From Ferrovibrio sp. (GTDB taxonomy: Bacteria > Pseudomonadota > Alphaproteobacteria > Ferrovibrionales > Ferrovibrionaceae): a stretch of DNA of 64,000 bases. The stretch covers positions 1 to 64,000 of the forward strand of contig NZ_JAOZVR010000122.1 of the NCBI RefSeq assembly GCF_025869515.1, given 5' to 3'. Shown in pieces: positions 22,882-30,741 of the stretch. Position 1 is the first letter of the stretch. Every line of letters begins with the position of its first letter. The notes below the pieces were generated by a model. The model worked only from the letters and a program-made list of their open reading frames with translations. It did not search any database and was not told the DNA's origin. The position numbers and the translations under genes are program-made.

Positions 22882-24084
22882 TCATGCCCGGAAATTCAGA
22901 CTCCTGAACCACGGCTCCAGCCGCGCGATGGCCTCGTCGATGATGGCGGCATCCATGCAGAAGGAGAAGCGGATGTAATGCCGGCCCTCGGCGGTGTCGA
23001 AATCGACGCCGGGCGCCGCCACCACGCCGGTCTCGTCGAGCATGCGCTTGCAGAAAGCCACCGAATCGTCGCTGAAATCGCCGATATCGGCATAGAGATA
23101 GAAGGCGCCGTCGGGCGGCGCGAAACGCGTGATACCGCAGCGCGGCAGCATCGCCAGCAAGGCATCGCGGTTGCGTTTGTAGCCGGCCACGCGCGGGACC
23201 AGTTCGGCATCGGAATCCAGCGCGGCGATACCGGCGAGCTGCGACAGCGTGGGTGCGGAAATCTGCAGGCTGCCATGCAGCGCCTCGATGCGCGGCACCA
23301 GCCGTTCGGGCAGCACCAGCCAGCCGAGCCGCCAGCCGGTCATGCCCCAGTATTTCGAAAAACCGTTGATCACGATGGCCTCGGGGCCGGCGGAGAGCAC
23401 CGTCTCGGCCGGCTGGTCGTAGGTGACGCCGTGATAGAGTTCATCGACGATCAGCCACAGGCCGCGGCGCTGGCACAGGTCGTAGATCGCGCGCAGTTCG
23501 GCGGCCGACAGCATGGTGCCGGTCGGGTTGGCCGGGCTGGCGATCACCACGCCCTTCACATGGGCCGGCAGGGCCTCGATCATCGCCGCCGTGACGCGGT
23601 ATCCGGTCGAGGCGTCGGTGGCCAGTCGATACGGGACCAGGTCGATGGCCTTCAGCGTGCCGCGATAGGCCGGGTAGCTCGGCTCCACCACCGCGACCGT
23701 ATCGCCGGCCGAAAAGGCGGCGAGGAAGGCCAGCATCAGGCCGGCCGAGGTGCCGACCGTGACGGCGACGCGCTTCGCCGGGATGTCGAGGCCATGGCGG
23801 CGGCGATAGAGCTGTGCGATGCCGTCGCGCAGGGCCGGGATGCCGAGCGCCTCGGTATAGCCGAGCGGCTTGCCGCCGGAGAGCGCCGCCTGCGCCGCGG
23901 CGATGGCGGCCTGCGGCGGTGGCAGGGTCGGTTCGCCGGCCAGCAGGCTGACCACCTTGCCGCCGGCCTTCACCCGCGCATTCACCGCCTTGAAGATCTC
24001 CCACATCTGGTAGATCTCGACATCGCTGCGCGGCGAGGGGGCGGGGGCGAAGACCTTGTCGATATGGTCGAGCATGCGATTCAT
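22882..24084 (-). CDS. class I/II PLP-dependent aminotransferase
   Basis: 400 residues of fold type I. The PLP-binding Lys244 lies in GFSKYWGMTGWRLGW; other landmarks are LAGEPTLPPP, SPANPTGTMLS and VDELYHGVTY, with the carboxylate-binding Arg in HYIRFSFCM. It resembles aspartate/alanine-type aminotransferases of the AspB branch. The amino donor and acceptor cannot be told by eye. It sits at the downstream end of a minus-strand run with VOC and EamA genes; the exporter upstream suggests amino-acid metabolism, but this is inference. Confidence 0.88.
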   Translation of the reverse strand: MNRMLDHIDKVFAPAPSPRSDVEIYQMWEIFKAVNARVKAGGKVVSLLAGEPTLPPPQAAIAAAQAALSGGKPLGYTEALGIPALRDGIAQLYRRRHGLDIPAKRVAVTVGTSAGLMLAFLAAFSAGDTVAVVEPSYPAYRGTLKAIDLVPYRLATDASTGYRVTAAMIEALPAHVKGVVIASPANPTGTMLSAAELRAIYDLCQRRGLWLIVDELYHGVTYDQPAETVLSAGPEAIVINGFSKYWGMTGWRLGWLVLPERLVPRIEALHGSLQISAPTLSQLAGIAALDSDAELVPRVAGYKRNRDALLAMLPRCGITRFAPPDGAFYLYADIGDFSDDSVAFCKRMLDETGVVAAPGVDFDTAEGRHYIRFSFCMDAAIIDEAIARLEPWFRSLNFRA

Positions 24085-24105
24085 TCTACTACTCAGGCAG
24101 GCCGT

Positions 24106-24483
24106 TCAGTCAGGCGAATAGCACACGGCTTCGATGCGGTAGCCGTCGGGGTCGATGATGAAGCCGGCATAGTAGGTCGGCGTGTATTGCGGGCGCAGGC
24201 CGGGTGGACCGTTGTCGGTGCCGCCATGCCGGAGCGCGAAAGCATGGAAGGCATCGACCGCCGCGCGGCTGTCCGCCCTGAAGCAGATATGGAAGCAGGA
24301 TTTCGGATCGGCCGGCACCGGGCTGTCGGTGCGGTCGATCCAGAATTGCGGCTGTTTGGCGCCGTAGGCAATGCCGTAGTCGCCTTCATACAGCCGGGTA
24401 TAGCCGAGCGGCTTCAGGGCGGCGTCGTAAAAGGCGCTGGAGCGGGCGATGTCGCGCACGCCGAGGGACAGGTGATCGAACAT
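24106..24483 (-). CDS. VOC family (glyoxalase-like) protein
   Basis: 125 residues, a single vicinal-oxygen-chelate domain. It starts FDHLSLGVRDIARSSAFYD, with His3 to 4 as the first metal ligand position, has HICFRADSRAAVDAF in the second half and ends RIEAVCYSPD, the Glu being the last ligand. Members include glyoxalases, fosfomycin-resistance enzymes and dioxygenases; the substrate is unknown. It lies between the aminotransferase and the EamA exporter on the same strand, with 11- and 21-base gaps. Confidence 0.85.
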   Translation of the reverse strand: MFDHLSLGVRDIARSSAFYDAALKPLGYTRLYEGDYGIAYGAKQPQFWIDRTDSPVPADPKSCFHICFRADSRAAVDAFHAFALRHGGTDNGPPGLRPQYTPTYYAGFIIDPDGYRIEAVCYSPD

Positions 24484-24494
24484 ACCTAACCTCC

Positions 24495-25448
24495 TTATCG
24501 GTTAGATACAGTGTAGCGGTTAAACGCCCCGTTGGCCAGCGCAACGCCGAGGCTGACGGCAACGATTCCGCCCCAGGTCGCCGGTTCGGGCCATTCGCCC
24601 AGCAGCGGTACGGCGAGCAGGGCGGTGAGGGCGGGCGTCAGCGCGGCAAAGGCGGCGGCGGGCGCGGCGCCGAGCCGGCGCACGGCGTAGCCGTAGAAAG
24701 CCATGCTGAGCAGCCCGGAGGCGACGGACTGCACGACCTGGATGCCGATATGGAAAATCGGCGCGGTCAGCAGCCGGCTGTCGAGCCAGAACAGGTAGAC
24801 CGGCGTGTAGAGCACGAAGGCGCTGACATAGACGATGGCAGCCGCCTGCCAGGCGCCGATGCCGCTTTTCTTCAGTGCCACCGTGTAGCAGGACCACATC
24901 GCGCCGGCGCAAATGAACATCAGGTCGCCGCGCCAGGTGTTTCCATCACCACCAATGACCTGCCAGCCGCCGACCGCGATGGCACCCAGCAGCATCAACA
25001 CCGTGCCGATGCCGCGCTGGGCAGTGAAACGCTCGCCAAGGAACAGCACGGCGAGGAGTGCGGCAAACAGCGGCATGCTGCCGGGCATCAGGGCGCCGGC
25101 ATGGGCGGCGGGCGCGAAGAACAGCCCACCGCTGCCGGTCAGCATGAAAGGCAGGCCGGCGCCGGCCATGATGATGACGAGCAGCAGGCCATGACGGCCG
25201 CGGCTCCGGCCGGCTGGCGCAGCCGGCAATCGGAACAGCAGCGGCACCAGCAGGAAGGCGGGCAAGGCCATGCGCAGGAACACCACATCCCACAGCGACA
25301 GCGATCCGGCGGTGGCGCCGAAGCGGGTGATGACCAGGCCGATGGCCCAGAGCAGGATGGTGGCCAGTGCGGCGGCGGCGCCCAGCAGGCGGCTCGGTTC
25401 GGCTGCGACCACGGGGGCAGGGGTGGCAAGACTTGTGTCGGCGGACAT
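24495..25448 (-). CDS. EamA/DMT family exporter
   Basis: 317 residues with ten predicted transmembrane helices in two EamA repeats. Typical features are ITRFGATAGSLSLWDVVFLRM in the first repeat and a closing TPALTALLAVPLLGEWPEPATWGG helix pair. DMT exporters of this size remove amino acids or metabolites. It is divergent from an Lrp/AsnC regulator gene 126 bases away, and the interval carries a 15-bp palindrome, which points to regulation of this exporter by that protein. GGAG precedes the ATG. Confidence 0.88.
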   Translation of the reverse strand: MSADTSLATPAPVVAAEPSRLLGAAAALATILLWAIGLVITRFGATAGSLSLWDVVFLRMALPAFLLVPLLFRLPAAPAGRSRGRHGLLLVIIMAGAGLPFMLTGSGGLFFAPAAHAGALMPGSMPLFAALLAVLFLGERFTAQRGIGTVLMLLGAIAVGGWQVIGGDGNTWRGDLMFICAGAMWSCYTVALKKSGIGAWQAAAIVYVSAFVLYTPVYLFWLDSRLLTAPIFHIGIQVVQSVASGLLSMAFYGYAVRRLGAAPAAAFAALTPALTALLAVPLLGEWPEPATWGGIVAVSLGVALANGAFNRYTVSNR

Positions 25449-25543
25449 CAGCGGGACTCCGGGGTGTCAAGCGCAGGATGGCCGGGAACATGCCGGCATG
25501 TCCTTGCTAATTCTGCTTGTTATGGGATTATTTCAGCAATATA

Positions 25544-25558
25544 TGACAATAATTGTCA
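25544..25558. promoter_or_regulatory. 15-bp perfect palindrome, candidate Lrp-type operator
   Basis: TGACAATAATTGTCA is a perfect inverted repeat about the central A, in an AT-rich stretch, 16 bases before the GTG of the Lrp/AsnC gene and 95 bases from the exporter start. Lrp-family proteins bind such AT-centred dyads of about 15 bp, so it fits an autoregulatory and divergent-control site. Confidence 0.65.
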
Positions 25559-25574
25559 GCATTTGAGGCATAAA

Positions 25575-26060
25575 GTGCCAAATCAGAACCTCGACGCCTT
25601 CGACCGCAAAATCCTTGCCGCCCTGCAGCGGGACGGGCGGCTGAGCAATGTCGACCTGGCCGAACAGGTCGGCCTGTCGCCATCGCCCTGCCTGCGCCGG
25701 GTCAAGCGGCTGGAGGATGAGGGCTATATCCGCAGCTATCGCGCCGTGCTGGACCGTCGCAAGGTCGGCCTCGGCCTCACCGTCTATGTCGACATCAAGG
25801 TGGAGAAGCATTCGGCCGAGAATGCCGCCAGCCACCAGCGCATGCTGGAAGCGATTCCGGAGGTCGTCTCGGCGCATATGGTATCGGGCGAGGCGGATTT
25901 CTTCGCCGAGGTGGTGGTACCCGATCTTGCGGCCTACGAGGAATTGCTGACCCAGCGCTTGTTGTCGCTGCCGATGGTGAAGGATATCCGCTCGAATTTC
26001 GTGATCCGGCCGATCAAGACCGATGGTGCCCTGCCGCTCGAGCATCTGGCCGAGGGCTAG
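25575..26060 (+). CDS. Lrp/AsnC family transcriptional regulator
   Basis: 161 residues: an N-terminal winged helix-turn-helix (LDAFDRKILAALQRDGRLSN, then VDLAEQVGLSPSPCLRRVKRLEDEG) and a C-terminal RAM/ligand-binding domain with GEADFFAEVVVPDLAAYE. Such proteins sense amino acids as dimers or octamers. I start at a GTG preceded by GAGG; the reading frame extends far upstream, but that part is antisense to the exporter gene and not family-like. Divergent partner and palindrome suggest control of amino-acid export. Confidence 0.9.
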   Translation: MPNQNLDAFDRKILAALQRDGRLSNVDLAEQVGLSPSPCLRRVKRLEDEGYIRSYRAVLDRRKVGLGLTVYVDIKVEKHSAENAASHQRMLEAIPEVVSAHMVSGEADFFAEVVVPDLAAYEELLTQRLLSLPMVKDIRSNFVIRPIKTDGALPLEHLAEG

Positions 26061-26268
26061 CCGGGCCGACACCGCAGCGCGGCGGCAAACAATTCGTATA
26101 AACCGCCGTCCCCTCGACTCTTTTTTTGCCCCACCGTATAGTCCGCCGTCTGCCGTAAAGCCGCCATATTGCCTGCCTATTCAGACTGCCAGCCGGGAAC
26201 CGGTACAGGCGGTTTGGGCCGGTACGGGGTAACCGGCGCTGCGTCGCAATCTCTGCCCCGGGGCCAAA

Positions 26269-28935
26269 GTGTCCAAGTCTCTTGCCATGCGCTATTCGGG
26301 ACTGTTCGTCCTGCTCATTGTCGGCGTCCTCAATCTGGCCGGCTGGGCCTATATGAACCGTCCGATCGAACCGCGCCCGTGGGGCGAAGTGATTGCGGGC
26401 ATCGACTACTCGCCGTTCCGCGGCGATCAGGACCCGCGCAACAACAAGTATCCCTCCGAAACCGAAATCGAGCAGGATATGCAAATCCTCGCCGGGCAGG
26501 TACGGCAGGTGCGCACCTATTCGACGCTGGATGGCCAGGGCGAAATCGCCAAGATCGCCGGCCGCTACGGCCTTGAGGTGATGCAGGGCAGCTGGCTCGA
26601 CGGCCGGCTGGAGCGCAACGAAGACGAAATCAAGAATCTGATCGAAGTCGCCGCGACGCAGGACAACATCCGTCGCGTGCTGGTCGGCAACGAAACGCTG
26701 CTGCGCGCCGACATGCCGATCCAGGACCTGGTCGAGTATATCCGCCGCGTGCGTACCGGCCTGGCCAATCGCGGCAGGCATATCGAAGTCTCGACGCCGG
26801 AGACCTGGGATATCTGGCTGCGCTATCCGCAGCTCGGCCGCGAGGTCGATTTCATCGCCATCCATCTGCTGCCCTACTGGGAAGGCCAGGCGCCGGACAA
26901 GGCCGTGGAATACGCGCTCAGCCGCTACCAGCAGGTCAAGGATGCCTTTCCGACCAAGAAGGTGGTGATCACTGAAATCGGCTGGCCGTCGGAAGGCCGC
27001 ATCCGCCGCGATGCAGTGCCCAGCCCGAGCAGCCAGGCCGCCTTCCTGCGTGCCTTCCTCAATATCGCCAACCAGCGCGGTCTCGACTATTTCATCCAGG
27101 AAGCCTTCGACCAGCCGTGGAAGCGCAATATCGAAGGCTCGGTCGGCGCCTACTGGGGCGTGTTCAATGCCGACCGCACGCCGAAATTCCCGATGGTGGG
27201 CCCGGTCAGCGACCGGCCGCACTGGCCGCAGCTGGCGGCCGCCTCGATCCTGCTGGCGCTGCCGCTGATGGCCTGGTTTCTGGCGCGCTGGGCCGATCTG
27301 CGCTTCTCCGGTCGTGCCTTCTTCATCGCGCTGATCCAGATCATCACCAGCGCGCTGGTGATGGTGGTCGATTCCGGTTTGCGCACGTATATGAGCCCGG
27401 GCATCGCGCTGATGTGGGCGATGCTGCTGCCGCTCCTGCTGCTGCTGTTCATGGTGGTGCTGGCCGAAGGCCTCGAACTTTCCGAGGTGATCTGGGCGAG
27501 CCGGCGGCAGCGGCATTTCCTGCCCTTCCGCACCGATATCGAACGCGCCTGGCCGAAGGTGTCGATCCATATCCCGGCCTATAACGAGCCGCCGGAAATG
27601 CTGAAGCGCACGCTGGATGCGCTGGCCAGGCTGGACTATCCGAATTTCGAAGTGATGCTGATCGACAACAACACCAAGGACGAGAAGGTCTGGCGGCCGG
27701 TGCAGGACTACTGCCAGCAGCTCGGGCCGGACAAATTCCGGTTCTTCCATGTCTCGCCGCTGAAAGGTTTCAAGGCCGGCGCGCTGAATTTCGCGCTGCG
27801 CAACATGGCCAGGGATACCGAGATCGTCGGCGTGATCGATGCCGATTACCTGGTCGAGCCCGACTGGCTCAAGTCGCTGGTGCCGTATTTCGACCGCGCC
27901 GATATCGGCTTCGTGCAGGCGCCGCAAGACCATTACGACTGGAAAAACGACCGCTTCAAGGAATTCATCAACTGGGAATACGCCGGCTTCTTCCAGATCG
28001 GCATGGTCCAGCGCAATGAACGCGACGCCATCATCCAGCACGGCACCATGACCCTGGTGCGCAAGGCCGCCATCGAGCATGTCGGCCCCTGGGCCGAATG
28101 GTGCATCTGCGAGGATGCCGAGATGGGCCTGCGGCTGCTCGCCGGCGGCTGGCACTCGGTCTACACCGACAAGCGTTACGGCTACGGCCTGACGCCCGAC
28201 AGCTTCTCGGGCTACAAGAGCCAGCGCTTCCGCTGGGCCTATGGCGCCGTGCAGATCATCAAACGGCACTGGCGCGACATGCTGCCGGGCGACGAGCGCA
28301 AACTCGACCCGATGCAGCGCTATCATTTCGTCACCGGCTGGCTGCCGTGGTTCGCCGATGCGCTCGGCCTGATTTTCGCCATCGCCTCGCTGGTCTGGAC
28401 GGTTGGCGTGCTGATCCTGCCGAAATATTTCGAACTGCCGCTGGCGCTGTTCCTGCTGCCGGTGGTGGCGGTGTTCGGCGCCAAGCTGGCGCAGTTTCTC
28501 TGGCTCTACAAAATCCGCGTGCCCTGCACGCTGCGCCAGCGGCTCGGCGCCGGTCTGGCCGGTCTGGCACTGACCTACACCATCGCCAAGGCCATGCTGT
28601 TCGGCCTGTTCACCTCCAAGCTGCCGTTCATCCGCACGCCCAAGCATGAAGACCAGGCCGCCGTCGTGCAGGCTTTCATCATGGCGCAGGAGGAAACCCT
28701 GATCGCCGTTCTGCTGCTGCTGGCCGGCATCGGCATGTGGAATTTCCAGGGCGGCGAGGATCCTGAAGCGCGGCTCTGGGCGATCGTGATGTGGGCGCAG
28801 TCGATGCCTTACTGGGCCTCGCTGATCCTGGCTTTCATCAGCACGACGCCGAAATCGCCGAGCAAGACCGCGGCGATTCCGGCCCCGGCTGCCACCCCGA
28901 CCGATGCTGCCTCGCAGGGCAGCCCGGCGCAGTAA
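26269..28935 (+). CDS. GH17-GT2 fusion, NdvB-like beta-glucan synthase/transglycosylase
   Basis: 888 residues. After an N-terminal anchor helix (about 9-28) comes a periplasmic GH17 domain (about 40-310) with acid/base Glu142 in VGNETLL and nucleophile Glu236 in ITEIGWPSEG. Two or more helices follow (about 322-400), then a cytosolic GT2 domain (about 428-660) with DAD at 524-526, the general-base ED at 615-616 and QRFRW at 652-656, and further helices. This order matches Pseudomonas NdvB, which makes cyclic beta-1,3-linked glucans. It begins with GTG. The polytopic GH17 gene follows 21 bases later. Confidence 0.88.
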   Translation: MSKSLAMRYSGLFVLLIVGVLNLAGWAYMNRPIEPRPWGEVIAGIDYSPFRGDQDPRNNKYPSETEIEQDMQILAGQVRQVRTYSTLDGQGEIAKIAGRYGLEVMQGSWLDGRLERNEDEIKNLIEVAATQDNIRRVLVGNETLLRADMPIQDLVEYIRRVRTGLANRGRHIEVSTPETWDIWLRYPQLGREVDFIAIHLLPYWEGQAPDKAVEYALSRYQQVKDAFPTKKVVITEIGWPSEGRIRRDAVPSPSSQAAFLRAFLNIANQRGLDYFIQEAFDQPWKRNIEGSVGAYWGVFNADRTPKFPMVGPVSDRPHWPQLAAASILLALPLMAWFLARWADLRFSGRAFFIALIQIITSALVMVVDSGLRTYMSPGIALMWAMLLPLLLLLFMVVLAEGLELSEVIWASRRQRHFLPFRTDIERAWPKVSIHIPAYNEPPEMLKRTLDALARLDYPNFEVMLIDNNTKDEKVWRPVQDYCQQLGPDKFRFFHVSPLKGFKAGALNFALRNMARDTEIVGVIDADYLVEPDWLKSLVPYFDRADIGFVQAPQDHYDWKNDRFKEFINWEYAGFFQIGMVQRNERDAIIQHGTMTLVRKAAIEHVGPWAEWCICEDAEMGLRLLAGGWHSVYTDKRYGYGLTPDSFSGYKSQRFRWAYGAVQIIKRHWRDMLPGDERKLDPMQRYHFVTGWLPWFADALGLIFAIASLVWTVGVLILPKYFELPLALFLLPVVAVFGAKLAQFLWLYKIRVPCTLRQRLGAGLAGLALTYTIAKAMLFGLFTSKLPFIRTPKHEDQAAVVQAFIMAQEETLIAVLLLLAGIGMWNFQGGEDPEARLWAIVMWAQSMPYWASLILAFISTTPKSPSKTAAIPAPAATPTDAASQGSPAQ

Positions 28936-28956
28936 CTCAAGAGCAGGTTCCGTATC

Positions 28957-30735
28957 ATGACTGCGCCGACATCCCGGCCGGCCACGCGCTTCGTGTGGCT
29001 GCTGCTGCTGGTTCTGCTTGCCGCTCTCGCCAATGTCGTCGCCTGGTGGTGGCCGAACCGGCCGGTCCAGGTCGGCCATGCGTCCTATGCCGCGCAGGAG
29101 CATGTGGTGGAAAGCATGTCCTTCGCGCCCTTCCGGCGCGGCCAGAGCCCGCTGACCAAGACCTATCCGACGGCCGAACAGGTGACCGAAGACCTGCAGA
29201 GCCTGAAGGGCATCACGCGCGGCATCCGCACCTATACCGCGCGCGAAGGCCTGGAGATCGTGCCGCCGGAAGCGCAGAAGCTCGGCCTCAATGTGATGCA
29301 GGGCGTCTGGCTCGGGCCGGAAAAAGACATCAACGACAAGGAAGTGGCGGCCGCCATCGCGCTGGCCAACAAATACCCCGATGCGATCAAGTCGCTGGTG
29401 GTCGGCAACGAGGTGCTGCTGCGCAAGGACCTGACGGTCGACCAGGTGATTGCCTATATCCGCCAGGTGAAGGCGGCGGTGAAACAGCCGGTCACCTATG
29501 CCGATGTGTGGGAATTCTGGCTGCGCTTCCCGCAGCTGCTCGACGAGGTCGATTTCGTCACCGTGCATTTCCTGCCCTATTGGGAGGACCTGCCGATCGC
29601 GGCCGGCCATTCGATGCCGCATATCCTGGATGTGTACAAAACCGTGCGGGCCAAACTGCCGGGTAAGCCGATCACGATCGGCGAGGTCGGCTGGCCATCC
29701 GAAGGCCGGTCGCGCCGCGACGCGGTGCCCTCGCGCACCGAAGCTGCCGGCTTCATCGCCGATTTCATGCAGCTGGCGAAGAAAGAAGGGCTTTCCTACA
29801 ACCTGGTCGAGGCTTTCGACCAGCCGTGGAAAGTGAAACTGGAAGGCACGGTCGGCGGCGCCTGGGGCGTGCTGGACGAACTGCGGCAACCGAAATTCGA
29901 AGTCGGCGGCATGGTTTCCAATCTGCCGGAATGGCCGCTTTTTGCCGGCCTTGGCATATTGCTGGCGCTGATTCTGCTGGTGCTGCATGCCCAGGCCGTG
30001 GCGATGCTGGCGCCGGCCGGCATGGCGGCGGCGATCTTCTTCGCGCAGGCGCTGGCTGCACTGCTCGCGGCGGCCATCGAACGCAGCCTGGAATACAATT
30101 ACTCGATATTCCACAATCTTGAGGGCGGCACGGCGATCGCCCTGCAGGTGGCTTTCGCGCTGTTGCTGTTCCGCCGCCTGCTGGCTGTGCTGGGCGGCCG
30201 GGCCGTTGCGCAGCCGCTGCGTTCACTCGGTACCGCGTTCGACAGCCTGCTTCGCGTGCTCGGCAACGTGCCATTTCGGCATCCGCGGCTGGCAGAAGCG
30301 ATCTACGGTCTGCTGGCGCTGTGGGTCGCTTATCATGCGGTGATGCTGGTGGCGGCCGGGCGCTATCGCGATTTCCCGATCGACTATTTCCTGCTGCCGG
30401 TGGCCGGTCTGCTGCTGCTGCGGCTGATCGCCGGTCTGTTCGGGCGCAATGGCCACGGCGGGCCGGAAAGCGCCGGGCTGGGCCGCATCGCGCTGGGCAC
30501 GACTTTCGCCACGCCGCAGGATGGCGAAAACCCGCAGGGAAGATACGGCTGGGAAACGCTGCTGGCCTTCCTGCTGCTGGCCACGCCGGTGCTGGTGCTC
30601 GCCAATGAAACGCTCAGCAATCGCGAGGCGTTCTACTGGTGCACGATCACCGCGGTCTATGCGCTGCCGCTGCTCGGCAACCTGACAGTTGCCGCGCAGC
30701 GGCGGGCGATGCGCACCGCCACGGCTGTCGTCTAG
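28957..30735 (+). CDS. membrane-bound GH17 family protein (glucan transglycosylase-like)
   Basis: 592 residues: signal anchor (about 11-32), a GH17 domain (about 55-320) with both catalytic glutamates, Glu152 in VGNEVLL and Glu243 in IGEVGWPSEG, then about ten hydrophobic helices to the C-terminus with no glycosyltransferase motif. Its GH17 domain is clearly paralogous to that of the upstream gene, including EAFDQPWK and the closing GAWGVLDELRQPKF. It probably branches, cyclises or transfers the glucan made by the upstream enzyme, as proposed for NdvC-like proteins. Assignment of linkage is inference. Confidence 0.82.
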   Translation: MTAPTSRPATRFVWLLLLVLLAALANVVAWWWPNRPVQVGHASYAAQEHVVESMSFAPFRRGQSPLTKTYPTAEQVTEDLQSLKGITRGIRTYTAREGLEIVPPEAQKLGLNVMQGVWLGPEKDINDKEVAAAIALANKYPDAIKSLVVGNEVLLRKDLTVDQVIAYIRQVKAAVKQPVTYADVWEFWLRFPQLLDEVDFVTVHFLPYWEDLPIAAGHSMPHILDVYKTVRAKLPGKPITIGEVGWPSEGRSRRDAVPSRTEAAGFIADFMQLAKKEGLSYNLVEAFDQPWKVKLEGTVGGAWGVLDELRQPKFEVGGMVSNLPEWPLFAGLGILLALILLVLHAQAVAMLAPAGMAAAIFFAQALAALLAAAIERSLEYNYSIFHNLEGGTAIALQVAFALLLFRRLLAVLGGRAVAQPLRSLGTAFDSLLRVLGNVPFRHPRLAEAIYGLLALWVAYHAVMLVAAGRYRDFPIDYFLLPVAGLLLLRLIAGLFGRNGHGGPESAGLGRIALGTTFATPQDGENPQGRYGWETLLAFLLLATPVLVLANETLSNREAFYWCTITAVYALPLLGNLTVAAQRRAMRTATAVV

Positions 30736-30741
30736 CCAGCG

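Noticed and set aside
24750-25574. Upstream extension of the Lrp/AsnC frame
   Set aside because: It is antisense to the EamA exporter and lies before a GTG with a good ribosome site where family similarity begins.
26014-30114. A 1366-codon minus-strand open frame opposite the GH17-GT2 locus
   Set aside because: It is antisense to two proteins with clear catalytic motifs, has His/Arg/Gln-rich shadow composition, no family resemblance and no ribosome site; high-GC DNA gives long antisense frames.
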